From Setaria digitata (Eukaryota > Nematoda > Chromadorea > Rhabditida > Setariidae): DNA of 64,000 nt. Position 1 is the stretch's first letter; the number at the start of each line of letters is the position of its first letter. The notes below the pieces were generated by a model. That model was not told the origin of the DNA. It ran no database searches and saw only the letters and a program-made list of their open reading frames with translations. Shown here piece after piece: positions 25,087 through 37,600 of this stretch. The stretch covers positions 62,001 through 126,000 of the forward strand of contig RCAB01000147.1 of NCBI GenBank assembly GCA_003640385.1, read 5' to 3'. The position numbers and the translations under genes were made by a program.

Positions 25087-28000
25087 ACGGTTTGATACTT
25101 CAACATAGGTAGTCATGGAAATATTGAGCATTCTAGAATGATCGTATATTTTTTGTTTCTTGCTATTATATGCTAAAAATATTTGCATTAAAACTTGACT
25201 TAAATTTGAGCAAGATTAATTAAATATAGCTAATGGATAATGAAAATTATGCGCAAGACCTATAAATTAACATTGATAAGGGGATATTTTCTAGTTCAAG
25301 TCAATTTTTTACACTTCAATTAGGCAACATCGGGTTGAAAATGTACCAAAATTGTTTTTCAAGTCTGAACTTTATTCAAAAAAAAAAAAAACAATATCAA
25401 ATATTATCATTTTATTTTGAGTAAAATTTTTTATTCTAATAAAAATTTTATCCAGCCTCAAATTCATGTTTCTTCCATTCCTTTGGAAATGAAAATGTTA
25501 GAAAAGAAGAAATTTCCTGAGAAGAACAACTCACTGTCCAGTTTTTACCTCTCTAATTTCTATTTTCTAGAAGAGCAAAAAATGATTGAATTGTTACGAG
25601 TTACCAAAATACTTTTGAAAATTGGAAAAAAAAATCTTCATTTCATCTACTGTTAATGTTTAGAATTTTCATCATTTTAACTGAATTTTGAGAAGGAATT
25701 TCTATCTCTGAAATTAGTAGAAATTTCCGTCTCTAAAATTAATTATAAAACTGTGCAGCTGTATATATTTTTTCTAAATTTTTACCAATTAAAAAAAGTA
25801 TTCGTTTTTCTTTTCTTTTACACTGCCTAAAAAAACTATTTGTTGATGATTGTATTTTTAGAATCGCATTTTTTAGGAATTCTTTGGCAATAATTATGTT
25901 AATAGTGATGGCCATGGAAAAAAGAGAATTAAATCAATGATTAGAGCAATCATGATTAAATTGCAGCCATTAGTTTGCTATCACATGTTATCATTTTGGA
26001 GATAGAGCGAAAATTGTTTGTAGTAGTCATGCATTATTAAGTGAAATATTTATCAGAGAACATTGCATTGATAGATTTCCAAATTTAGAGCCCAGATGGT
26101 TGGTAGAACTTTAGAACAAAATACTCATTTCATTTTAAACTCTAATAATTAGTGAAAAGAATTTTAACTTTTTGAACTTTTAAATCTATATTTTTAGGAA
26201 TAGAAAGATGGAAAAAATGTATATGAAGTTTGAAAATATATAAGCTTTTAATTTTCCACCTTATCAGATTGAAACAAATTCTTATCAGATTAAAATAATC
26301 TTCGCGGCACTAATGAACTTATGCATTTTGTATTTGTAATGGCTATGAAGATTTCATATCAAATATTTAACAAAAAGTGAGAAGAAAAAGAGGAAAAACT
26401 GAAATTACTCAAATCATTGATTAAATTTAGTACTACTATCTTAGTAGCATTCATCCACTGTTAGTTTGATAGACTAAGTATGGATAGGCGGTGGTTTAGG
26501 CAATTAAGTTCCGCAAACAAAATAAAAAAAAAAGACAAATGAGAAACTATGATCTTGTAAAATTTTACTCTTTTGTTTACTTCCAGTGCTGGGTTATGAT
26601 TTTTCGACTTTCCAGGGTCAAGAATAGAAATTCATCAACGTTCTAGTCATCATTGGATGTAAATTTGAGAAAGATAACTTGACTGCAATAGGATTAACAA
26701 TACAAAAACCATTGTCTCACTTCCAGCTTCATTGAGCTTTAACTTTTAGGAAAAGAAGCAAAGAACAGTGGTTCATTACAAAGCCGTCGAATAGTTGATA
26801 AAGGTGGCACAATGCTTATGCCTCTCTTTCTTCCGTTTATCCGGAAACCAACCTGAACATGGGACAGATCGGTAGCTTGACGACAGCAAAAAAGTTGCTA
26901 CAGCGTCTTGTGGAATTATTAAATTCAGACAGAAACAGCGATTAAAAATTTCAGCTAAAAGTGTACTTTTTTTATTGCATCTTCTACTTCAGAAGTTCGC
27001 TAAATATCAGATTAAAGGAAAAATTAGATCACTTCTCAGGTGATCAGAGTAATGTATGTGAAGTTGTTCATCAGACTGTTGGACGTAGAATCGTCCATCG
27101 GACCATGCTGAACATGGAATCGTTCATCTGAGTGATGAAAATGGATTAAAAGTCATTCATTCGTTCAGTCAAACAGCTATTCAATCAGTCATCTAAAGCA
27201 AACAAAGGCACAAAAACTTCACAATTCATTAAATATGAAATTTTATTCGGCAAAGTTTGCTATTAACGAAAAACTAAAATTCGTTTATTCTTAGAATCAG
27301 TCAGCCATTTTATCATCCAAAATTAATCTTTTAAAAAGCAATTTTGTGGAGCAAATAACGAGCAGTGCGATGAAAGGAACTTGAACTGACGCAAAACTAT
27401 AAATTCATTTAGTTTTTCTTCTCTTCATTTGGTTTTAATAATTTCAGGAAGTATTTAACAAATTAGAATAATTGGGAAGAAAATTTTTCTCTTAAGGAAA
27501 AAATAAAATATTTCTGTTCCACTTATGAGCCAACATGACTTTCCTTTTAGTTTCAAAGCCCAAAAGAAAAATGAAAAAAAAAAAAAAAAAAGAACTCGGC
27601 AAAATCAATTTTGCTTTCAACAACAGTTTCCCATCCGTTTTCTTTCTGCAAAAAGAGAAAAAAAATTTTTGAAAATATATATATTTTTTTTTAATTCAAT
27701 TAAAAAATTGAAGATTTTTTGAAGTGCTTTCTATTAAGTTTCATTTAAACTAAATATTTTCGCTTCTTTGAACCATTGAAAACATCAGAATTTTGTTTTT
27801 CATACTTCAAAATAACCAACTTATTTCAGTTTGTTACTGTTATCGGCATCCTTATCACCATAATCAAAAACAACGGCAGTAGCAGTATCGGTGGTGTAAT
27901 AGTAAGAACATTGGAATGTTCTCGTTCATCAAGATTTATTTGTTTTCATTTGTAATTTATTAAAGGCATGTTAGTATATAAATTGCACAAATTACTGCAA

Positions 28001-29328
28001 TTCGTTAACAATTAAAACATATCAATAAGATAGATCATCAAATACAAAATAATAAATTATTTCCAATAATTTCTATTCTATTTCAGAAATTCGTTAATTT
28101 TAGATAGAGCAAATTTTTATTGACTTTTGAGTTAAATAATTTTTATGATTAATTTTGTAAGAAAGGAGAATTCCAATAACATGATTTCACAATTTTTTTT
28201 ACGAACTCTAAGAATTTAGCAGTTCTAAAAAAAATGTAAGATTTCAGCTTAAATAAAAAAACAGAGTGCTAATTTTATATTTGTGATTTTAGGATTTAAA
28301 TCACTTATTACAAACAGGTTTGATTATTTCTATAGGCTATGAATTTATTCCACGTTATGTTAAGTTCCTACTGCCTTATGCATTTTTAGTTAGATGATTA
28401 TTCTGAAGAAATGAAAGATTTGATTTTAAGAAGCTCCTTCAGCTGATTTCAGCCCGTTAAATTTTGTTAATTGTTTCAACTTTCTCTTACTCAAATAATT
28501 CAATACTGTACGATGGATAGTAATAACGAAGAAAAAGATTGATAAAATTCATTGTTTTACTATTTCTTGTTACAGATCTTTGCAATGTAGTGACTAATTC
28601 AGCATTTTATACGAAATTTTCCTCCCAATTCGTTTCATAGCTAAATTTTTGGTGGAATTAGGAATCGAAAAAGAATTTTTCCGAGCAATTCGAGTCTCAG
28701 TTTTGAAAAGTTTCAGTTACATGATTCAAATATCGCTAGCAGTATCATCATTCATTTCATCGTTTTCATTTTTTCAATTGCTTAAATCTAATAGATTTTT
28801 TCTTCAAACAGTTTTTTTTTTCTTTTAGTTAATTTTTTGGCGAAATTTCAAAATGATCTAATAAATTACACGTAATCGCTAGTGCTACCGGATGTGGGCC
28901 GATACAAAAAGGAGGAGAGAAGTTTTTGCAGCAAACTATTTCTATTCTTATCGAGAAGGGAAAGTGTATTCCAGCAGTTTGGGAATTGTTAAGCAGTAAT
29001 TAATCTTGCTAGTAACGATGCCAAAGGCTAACTTCGACGGAAAAAAAAAAAGCTTGAAAGAGGTGCTCCAGAATGAGTGAGATTTTTTGGTTCGATTAGT
29101 GGTACAAAATCTCATTTCCCGGATACAGTGAAATCATTAATCTTCAAGAGATGCTCAAAATAATGTTTAGCTATTCAGTGCTTTTTGTCTTAATTCATTC
29201 AGAACTAGACAGTTCGATAGTATAATTTTAAATTCTTATTAATTTATAGCCAGAAAAGTTTTACTAGAAATCTTTGTTATTTCGATTTTATCATTCTATG
29301 ATCAATTCTTATCATTAGATCACTTTTG

Positions 29329-29363
<35 letters not shown>

Positions 29364-31444
29364 AAAAAGAAAAGATATTAAATTCCAGGAAGAAATATTG
29401 ACAGGAAATCAATTATTACTGACTGTACACATTAACCATCTCACTTTAAGAGCAAGAGGGAAAGTGAATTTGACAATTTACAATTAGTTGCTGTAGGAAG
29501 AGATCTTCTCAATGTCCTGTCTATAAAATAAAAAAAAAAAAAAAAAAAAAAGCAAACTTTCTATTTCAATCTAATTTGGAGCTAGACGAATTTAAAAATT
29601 ATTCGCTGTTCTAAACTAAACATTTTAATTATGACAATTTATTAGTTCTAAAGTGCTATTAATGCACTAACTTGCATTCTTTCTTCCTTCTAGCTCAAAA
29701 ATAATGATGATAAATTATACTTCTGTAATGCAACAAAAGTCTGATGATTCGAAAATAAATTAGAAATCTATTTTTAAGCACTGAAAAATCATAAAGTACA
29801 AAGAAATTAAGACTAAAAAGGAATACCGTGATAATGTTTTTCACTTGCCTTTGATCACTCTGTCACTCATTCGATCAATCAGTTATCAATAATCAGCAAT
29901 GTGTAAAGTGCTAAACAAAAGCAAGCAGTACTAAATTATCGGTGAAATTATGCGAAGAAAACCTGTTAGAAATGATGAATGGTAGATAAATAATAGAAAA
30001 TCAGTTCACAAGAATATATTTATAGTGGGTGCAATAATCTGAATGAGAAAGTAATTAGCTAGCATCTTCTAGGATGCAAGAAAGTACAATTGTTAATTCT
30101 AAATTTGCGCCATATCTTTATTCTTTTACTTGTTATCATCATTCGAACTGAAAAGCCTCATTTCTTTTTCTTCTCTCTGCACTTCTTAAATTTTGAATTT
30201 AAATTTATATGCCATAAATTACGTTCTTTGTTCACAGCTTTCTCCACTTTCTCTTAACAAATTTTCCACTTAATATTTACAATTTGATAGAAGAAAAATA
30301 GCATGTATTTAGAGGCTAAGATGATTTCAATTTTATTAAATTTCAAATATTGCCATTCGTTAGTTAGGAGGACGATTTTAAAGTTGCAGTTCAAAGATTT
30401 TACAATCAACGTCATTTCTTTTCACTGAACGGTCCTTTTGTAGGACAACTAGATTAGGCTTCGAATGAAAAGGCCTTCCTTCATCTTTCGTCTGTTCAGA
30501 AGTAGGAATGAATACAAACGTTCAACTGAAAGATAAGAATTGAGATCTTTTATTAAAACAGTAAAAGTATCGCATATTTTTTCATTTTATTTTAAAACTA
30601 AATTTATTTGTAAAACATCAAAGGAATTGTATCAGAATGCCGATAATTTTTGTTTTGTTTTGTTTTTAAACTTTCGTTTATTATCTTGTTTTTGTTTTTT
30701 TTTTTTTTTTTTTTTCTCAAATGAGTGAGATTGAAAGTTAGCTACTAAGATATTTGGATGAATTATTATCGTCATAAACTGAACAGTCTCATTTGACGCT
30801 TTTGATATCTTTATTAATGCTATTGTCTCCAATATATTCACTATCGAGCTCGAGCCCTTTCATTTCTGTCTTTTCAAGCATTTCTTTCTTAATCTAATCC
30901 AAAATATCCAAAGTAAATATGGCATTCCTAAGGATAACGTTACAATGTTTTTTTTTTGGCAATTGTTTTTGAGTTGAATAAAATTAAATATTATTCTTAA
31001 TTTCAGGTGAAATAAAACAAAACTGATAGAAAATCAAAAAAGTCAGAAGGATTTTGGTATCCACTTCTTATTCTAAATATTCTTCTCTTGATTTCTCCAG
31101 CTTCAGCCTCACGCATACCTGGTATAAGACGCTACTTACACGGTTTTTTCTCTTTCATTCATCTTTTTATTGAACTTCTTTCTAATTCCAAAAATTACCG
31201 AAAACTTTTCCCTTGATAAATGCAAAAAATAAGTTTAGTTGGCGATGCTACATCATGGTGTCATTGTCTGGTCTAGTTTAAAGTTCATTTGCTATTTCCC
31301 TAGACAATTTTGTGTATATTTACCTATTTTAACTTATTATCCGTACATACATCAGGAATATCAGCCTCTCTTTACTTCTCATATTTATTAACTTCTTAAA
31401 ACAAAGTCAAAATTTTACCAATTCAGCTTTATTCCCCACAGATT

Positions 31445-31506
31445 ATGACGAAAAACAATGCTAGCAGCAGCAGTAGTCAGAGTTCGAGTTTCAGTTCGAA
31501 GTTAAG
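31445..31506 (+). other. Candidate alternative first coding exon
   Basis: A strong acceptor (ttccccacag) is followed three bases later by an ATG, then 20 open codons rich in Ser (MTKNNASSSSS...) and a donor AG|GTAACA at 31506. The exon ends with a two-base overhang, which fits in phase onto myosin exon 3 at 34552, giving an isoform without the RA domain. It misses the frame of myosin exon 1 by one base if spliced to the AG at 33536. Coding status is an inference from splice signals only. Confidence 0.3.
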
Positions 31507-31641
31507 GTAACACTACATTACATGAGAGATACAAAGCAGCAGTGGTAGTGGTAGTAAGACAGATATTTATAAAATCTAAGTGGAGAGTAAATTATTTTCC
31601 TTTTTCCTCGCCCCTTTTTCATATTGTTCTTTTGTCTTTTC

Positions 31642-31679
<38 letters not shown>

Positions 31680-31927
31680 AATTTCTAAAGCATTCTTGGA
31701 TGGAAGCGTGAAATATATAACTTGTAAAATAAAATTTGAATGTCTGAGTCATAAAGTAAAAGCAAAAGCAAAATAATAGAAAGTGAAACTTCATTTGTGA
31801 GCCCACAGGAACAGCTGACTTATAGAAATAAGCAAGTAAGACAGAGGAGATATTGACGACTATGACAAAGATCATCGCCTGTGATTGTTGAAATTTTCTG
31901 AACATTTAATGCATCGCTAAATTTGCT

Positions 31928-31980
31928 ATCATTACTACCACTATCATCATCATTATCACTACTATCATCATTGCTACTAT
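31928..31980. repeat. ATC/ACT trinucleotide-rich tract
   Basis: Degenerate repeats of atc, act and cat units over about 50 bp; low complexity with no coding interpretation. Confidence 0.6.
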
Positions 31981-32365
31981 TCCTTCATCTCCTCCTCCTC
32001 CTCTCAACTCCCAAACTAATATCAATTAACCTCTTTTCCCCTCTAATCAAATTTTAATTCACTAAATAGTAAGGAAAGAGCGGATTTGTTTCCAGATATT
32101 TCAGCAGCTAAAATGGTATTATCAGTGTCTTATGGTGAGCTGCTGATTATATTAGTAACTCATCATTTTATCACTGAAGATGTTACTTGCTACTACAAGA
32201 ACTGCTATCAGCTTTATGTTATTAATGATTATTTTTATTAATACAATTATAACTCGCAGCAACTAGACAGACACTAATTTACATTACTGATTATCCAAGA
32301 AATTGCTTATGAAGTCGTAAATTTTTAATAGAATTTATATTATATCTGGAATTTTATTTGGACAT

Positions 32366-32393
32366 CTCGAACTTTTCGAAGGAAAAGTTCGAG
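32366..32393. repeat. Hairpin with 11-bp stem and 6-nt loop
   Basis: Arms ctcgaactttt (32366-32376) and aaaagttcgag (32383-32393) are perfectly complementary. It lies about 1.2 kb upstream of the myosin start codon. Confidence 0.75.
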
Positions 32394-33030
32394 CTATTTC
32401 ATATTAATCTAGCATGATCGCTGATTTATTCATTACTTCACATTCTCTGAATAATGCAACTCTTTTATTACATCATTTATTGATTGAGCGATAAAGAATA
32501 TTTCCGTAATGGACGCTTCCTTATGTTATCACGCACGTAAGGTCACGTGCCACACCTATACCAAGGAATTATATCGTTATAGAAAGGATCGAAAGAGTGA
32601 TGATAGTCGTAGGGATTGATTGCCTTTACTTCATAAAAATTGAAATTCAAAACAACTGATTTCAAGCACCTCATTGCTTCCTTGCCATTCCATCTTCCTT
32701 GTTTATTTGTGTCAAATCGACCAGTTCCTCTTCCCGTTCTTCTCTTTCCTCCTTCTTTCTTTTCGTCCTTCCACAAATGTCACCTCTCGTTCTCATCTAA
32801 TTAATCCTATCATTTCCACCGTACTTTACCTTGGCTGTTCAAAGATGAAAAAGCCTTCTGGAGTTTATTGAACTTCTGAAAAGGTCCTCAAATTAGTAGT
32901 AATGAAATTGATGAAGTATTGAACTGAATGCAGAAATAACTCACTGATTAGATAATAATTCAGTGATGAGTTTGAATATCGTCCGTTAACATTTCTTTTC
33001 ACTTCAGAATTATTCCATTCTTTTCAACAA

Positions 33031-33215
33031 ACATAAGCACAGCAATTCTTCAAACTAAATAACTGAAATATCCATTACTACGTAGACCACGCAGACCACG
33101 TGTGACGTTTATAAAAGCTTGCCCTAAGAAACAAGCACAGCAACTCTTCAGACTATGTAATTGAAATATCTCATTACTGCGTATATCACACAGATCACGT
33201 GTAACTGACCTTTAA
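33031..33215. repeat. Diverged tandem duplication with CACGTG boxes
   Basis: Two imperfect copies, roughly 33031-33115 and 33131-33215, share agcacagcaa, ttgaaatat or ctgaaatat, cattact, and a CACGTG palindrome (33097-33102 and 33196-33201). They lie 340-530 bp upstream of the myosin ATG. A further CACGTG is at 32544-32549. The boxes are candidate bHLH sites in the presumed promoter. Confidence 0.6.
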
Positions 33216-33556
33216 AGTTAACCTGCATAAAACTAAAACGTACTGAAATTTTCTCTTCATTGGACTACTATTTAGATTATTAGCTTTTATCTGTTTGGTC
33301 TAATTTAAACTGATATCTCATATTAAGTGCACTTTCCTTTCTTCCCCTCTATGTAACTTTCTCAAGATTTACAGGTTTCTTTTTTTGTGAGCGGAATTAC
33401 AAATAGAATATTAATTAATTATAATTGGTTTAAATTTCAGATTTGAAAATTTCGACCTACTGTACATATCGATGCAAATTTAACTTACAGAATACGAGAT
33501 ATCTATCAGCTTTAATTGTACATTATTAAGAAGCAGAAGGGGGGGGGGAAAAAAAA

Positions 33557-34654
33557 ATGAGCTTCGAGTCGGTTTCTTCGTTGGGTTCTGTTAATACGGC
33601 AAATGTCTATCCAAATCGTTCATTAACTGTTGCTTCAACTCCAACTTCAACGGATGATTCACATTTTCAAACTGTTTCCGTTTATTTGTATTCATTTAAT
33701 CCGATTTCTTATGAAGATCGAATTAGTTTTGACTTCCATAAATGGGCCACCACCGAAGAACTTATTGAAAAAGTTCTACAACAAAGACAGGGTAAGTAAT
33801 ACACGAAAACTGTTGCATAATCATTGAAATCTGTTGAAGATCAAATGACAGAACTTAGTTGATAGTTGCAATAGTCAGTGATTAATTGTAATTAAATGAC
33901 CTTATTGTGCTGTCTATATTGTAATATAATCTAGAATTGGCTGATCAGTGTGCAGATGATTACGATTTGTACGAAATAATGGGCACACTGGATGGACAAA
34001 CATTCAAAGAAAGAAAACTTGACCGAAACGAATATCCGGTAGCCGTACAGATGCTTTGGGTACGACCGCTCCACGGTGAAAGTAATGAGGCTGCGCCGAA
34101 AAATCGACTAGTATTAAGGTGAAAATTAAGATATTTACCATAACCGAACATTTCCACGTTCCAGTGTAACAAAAAGAAATAAGCTAACTTATTCCACTTG
34201 ATTCAACATATTATTTGTTTCAAGAAGCACTGCTTGGGCTAATTAAGAACTTATTGTTGTGTATCAGTATCTCCGCGTAATCTTCACGTAGTCTGTACAG
34301 GAAGGAAATCATAAAGCTAGACGTTATGCTTTTCTGTGAAGAGCTAATTGTAAAGAAGTCAAAGGCCTTTAAGGAATTAAATAGGTCAACTAGGCCAGAA
34401 TCTAAACCCTAGCTGACATTTAAAAAATGTCGCATCATACAGCATTAAAGTTCTGTTTCATTCAAATTCAATTAAATGTACTTCCATAAAATTCACCATT
34501 TCAGTTTGGCAGCTCAGTTTAGTCCTGCCTTGATAACTTTTCTACTTTTAGACATAAGGGCTCATCATTATCATCCGATGGTATACACTATGGATCCATA
34601 AGAGGATCTAGTGCTATCGATTCATTCTTAGTCAAATTTTTGACACAACCTCAG
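33557..34654 (+). other. Myosin IX Ras-association-like domain (exons 1-3)
   Basis: Exons are 33557-33791, 33935-34118 and 34552-34654. After a Ser/Thr-rich N-terminus, residues about 38-140 run from [10 protein letters not shown] through [11 protein letters not shown] and [15 protein letters not shown], the pattern of the ubiquitin-like RA fold at the N-terminus of class IX myosins. The start codon is the first ATG after a G10 run and an A run (33539-33556). Confidence 0.85.
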
Positions 34655-37600
34655 GTAAAACTCATGAAAATTGATTTCCCTGGAAGATTTTGATCGTTAT
34701 TAATCATTTTATTAAGCAACAATTATTGCTTTTTTTTGTCGGAAAAGTCGATTTAAAAGTATATGTCTTCTTATTCATCTGAAATTAGCATTTTTAAGAA
34801 TCGTGAATATCCTGATTTATGTATGCTCCCAGAACTTACAGAACAAACACTACTTGATAATCTTAAAGATCGCTTCGCTAGTGGACACATTTATACTTAT
34901 ATCGGTAAGTTTCACTAAAATTTCGTTTTGACAAGGTTGAGAAAGCACTCTAACGACTAGAATGCTCCTGTCAGTATAAAGCTAGCTAAATCCGGCATAT
35001 GGTAACCAAATATTGCGGCTTTTATCGAACTGAAAAAAAAATTGCATTTTACTCACTGCCACTCTATTTCATCTCGTTTCTTCATTAACAAGTAAATCGA
35101 TTCAAAAGTCTGTATTCTTTTGAAATTAATTTGCTTATCTTCTTTATAACATTCCTCATGTTCATATCTATTCTTCAACTATGAACTTCTTTAAAGTTGC
35201 ATACTTGATGGAAAACTTTGTCTCGCGTAGTATAATTTCCACCCCATCATTACAGGGCCAATTTTGTTAGCTGTTAATCCTTTTAACTTCTTTCCAATCT
35301 ATAATCCAAAATACGCTCGATTATATTGTCAAAGCCGACAGCTTTCCAGTATGCCACCACATATCTTTGCTATTGCTAATATCACGTATCACAGGTCAGT
35401 ACTTACTGATAACCCTAATCAACTGTAGCTACTAACAAGTGAACTGATACGGCTACACTGTTCAAGACAATAATTATTTAAACAGTTTCATGAATGAGTT
35501 CGATAAATTCACTTAGCGTTTGGTTGGCCGAAGCAAATTTTATTGGCATAATTTAAGAGTTACTATCAAATAGTTTAGGTTTATATTCAGTGTGCCTAAA
35601 TTTAAGCCGTTTAATTTTGTTTCTACCTGCTCATTACGATATTTAGAATAAGTGATCGTTTTATCAAATGATATCTTGAAACATTTTTTCAGCATGTTGC
35701 GGATCAAGGCGAATCAGTGCATTGTAATCAGTGGAGAATCAGGTTCCGGAAAAACCGAATCAACAAATTTCTTACTACATCATCTTACCACACTCAGCCA
35801 GAAAGGATCCACTACCGGAAGTTCTGTTGAACAAACGTTACTTTCTGCCGGACCTGTACTCGAGGTTCCCTTTTTAACAATGAAATTTGCTAAATATATG
35901 AAAATATCTGTTTTCAATTACATAATTTAGCTTATCTGTTAATTCGTTGCAAGGATTATCTTATTTAATCTAAGTTTTAATTTAAATTAAAAAAAAAAAA
36001 GGAAAACCTTTGAGGCATTTGGAAATGCTGTAACAGTGCAAAATAATAACAGCAGCAGGTTTGGAAAATTCATCAGAGTAAATTATCGGGAAAATGGAAT
36101 GGTTTCAGGGTATGTTTGCATTTTTCGAGCATCGTTAATTTTTCCCTTAACGACTTTCCAAATTATCGCCATAGTCTCAGGGAATCTTACTTTATTGTGA
36201 ATCTTCATTTTATTCACTTTCATTATCAGAAGGCATGCATTCACAAGTGACAATAAGATAAGCAATAAATTGAAACGATCAGGAGAATAAAACTATCTAC
36301 TAGTCGATTTACACTCAGATAATTTGAATGATAGACGATTTCTGCGAAGAGATGAGATAATTGAAGTGAAATTTTTATCAGCATAAAGATAAGCAATTTC
36401 CAAGTCAACTTTTTCTGAGGATAAACTATTCAAAAATAAAAATGAAAGACTGCTAATTTAGTATAAATTTTCAGAGCAAATGTTGAAATTTATTTGTTGG
36501 AAAAATCACGAATTATATCACAAGCTGCTGATGAAAGGTTAAAAATTAGCCCTTTAAGTGCAAAATGATTTAATTTCTATTTGCTTCAAGTTTCATTAAT
36601 AAAATTTCATTGAAGTCTTTTCGAATAAATCTTCAGAAATAAGCATTCTAAATTATAAATTTTAAAGATTTCCATTTCCTTTGCCTTCCTCTGTTAATGC
36701 GCCACAAATTTACACTTTTAATTAGCAAGAATTAGAGCTGAAAAATATTTATATATTCCAGAAACTATCATGTTTTTTACTATTTGCTAAACGGAGCAAC
36801 CGAACAAGAACGGCAAAAGCATTATTTGTTGCAACCAACTGATTACAGCTATCTTAATCAGGTAAGTTGTATTATATCATCCTGGAATTACTCGAATTAT
36901 TTGCGCAAATGTATATTTATGCGCAAAAAACTCCCAACGATTCTTTATGTTTCCTTTCTTTTTTTTTTCACTTTTTTCCTTTCAACTATTTTGTTCAAAT
37001 CTTATCAGTATCATATCATAATTAAAGGCTGCAAAGATTGCTCCATTCTATTTAAGTGATTGCATTCCTGTTGCAGTACTACTTCCCAAAAATGATCAGA
37101 ATTAATTTCAATTCATTTCTTAGATTAAATTTAAATGACAATTTGTAAATCACATCATACTATCATGATGCAACCAAATATAGTTTCATTATTGCATTCA
37201 TTTTCAGTTTCATTATTTCATTGCTAAATGAAAATAACAGTAGCTAAATGATCTGAATGAATAAGAACCAGAAGCAACTTTTTCTTCATTATTGCTTTTC
37301 TCTCGTTAGGAGCACTAATTAATAGACGTAATAAATCTGTCAGAACTGCTAATGACATTTAATGAAAACATATTGAAGAATGTGATAATGTATATTCAGC
37401 AGAAAGTTATAGTAATATGAAGTTAAAAGGGTATCTCTTAGAAAGTATTGTACTGTGTGATTTTAGTTTTCATTTTAGGAATCAACTTAGTCGGTGATAA
37501 GATTGTAAATTCCTATCCACCGATATCTGATAGATTATCAGATTTCATTCTCTTTCATCAGTTTTTTCTTCTTCCTCTCATTTATTCACTTCTTATCATC

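Larger units (their letters stand above)
16272..33556. other. Gene-poor region between divergent genes
   Basis: About 17.3 kb lie between the 5' ends of the PTR gene (minus) and the class IX myosin (plus). It is AT-rich, with long A/T homopolymers (for example near 18690-18715, 29331-29361, 29528-29551 and 31646-31676), a CA-rich satellite and several inverted repeats listed separately. Open frames are short and mostly homopolymer-driven. No tRNA, rRNA or transposase signature was recognised. It probably contains the 5' regulatory DNA, and possibly alternative first exons, of both flanking genes. Confidence 0.6.

Noticed and set aside
29070..29110. GGTTCGATTAG resembling a tRNA B-box
   Set aside because: No A-box at the right distance and no cloverleaf could be drawn.
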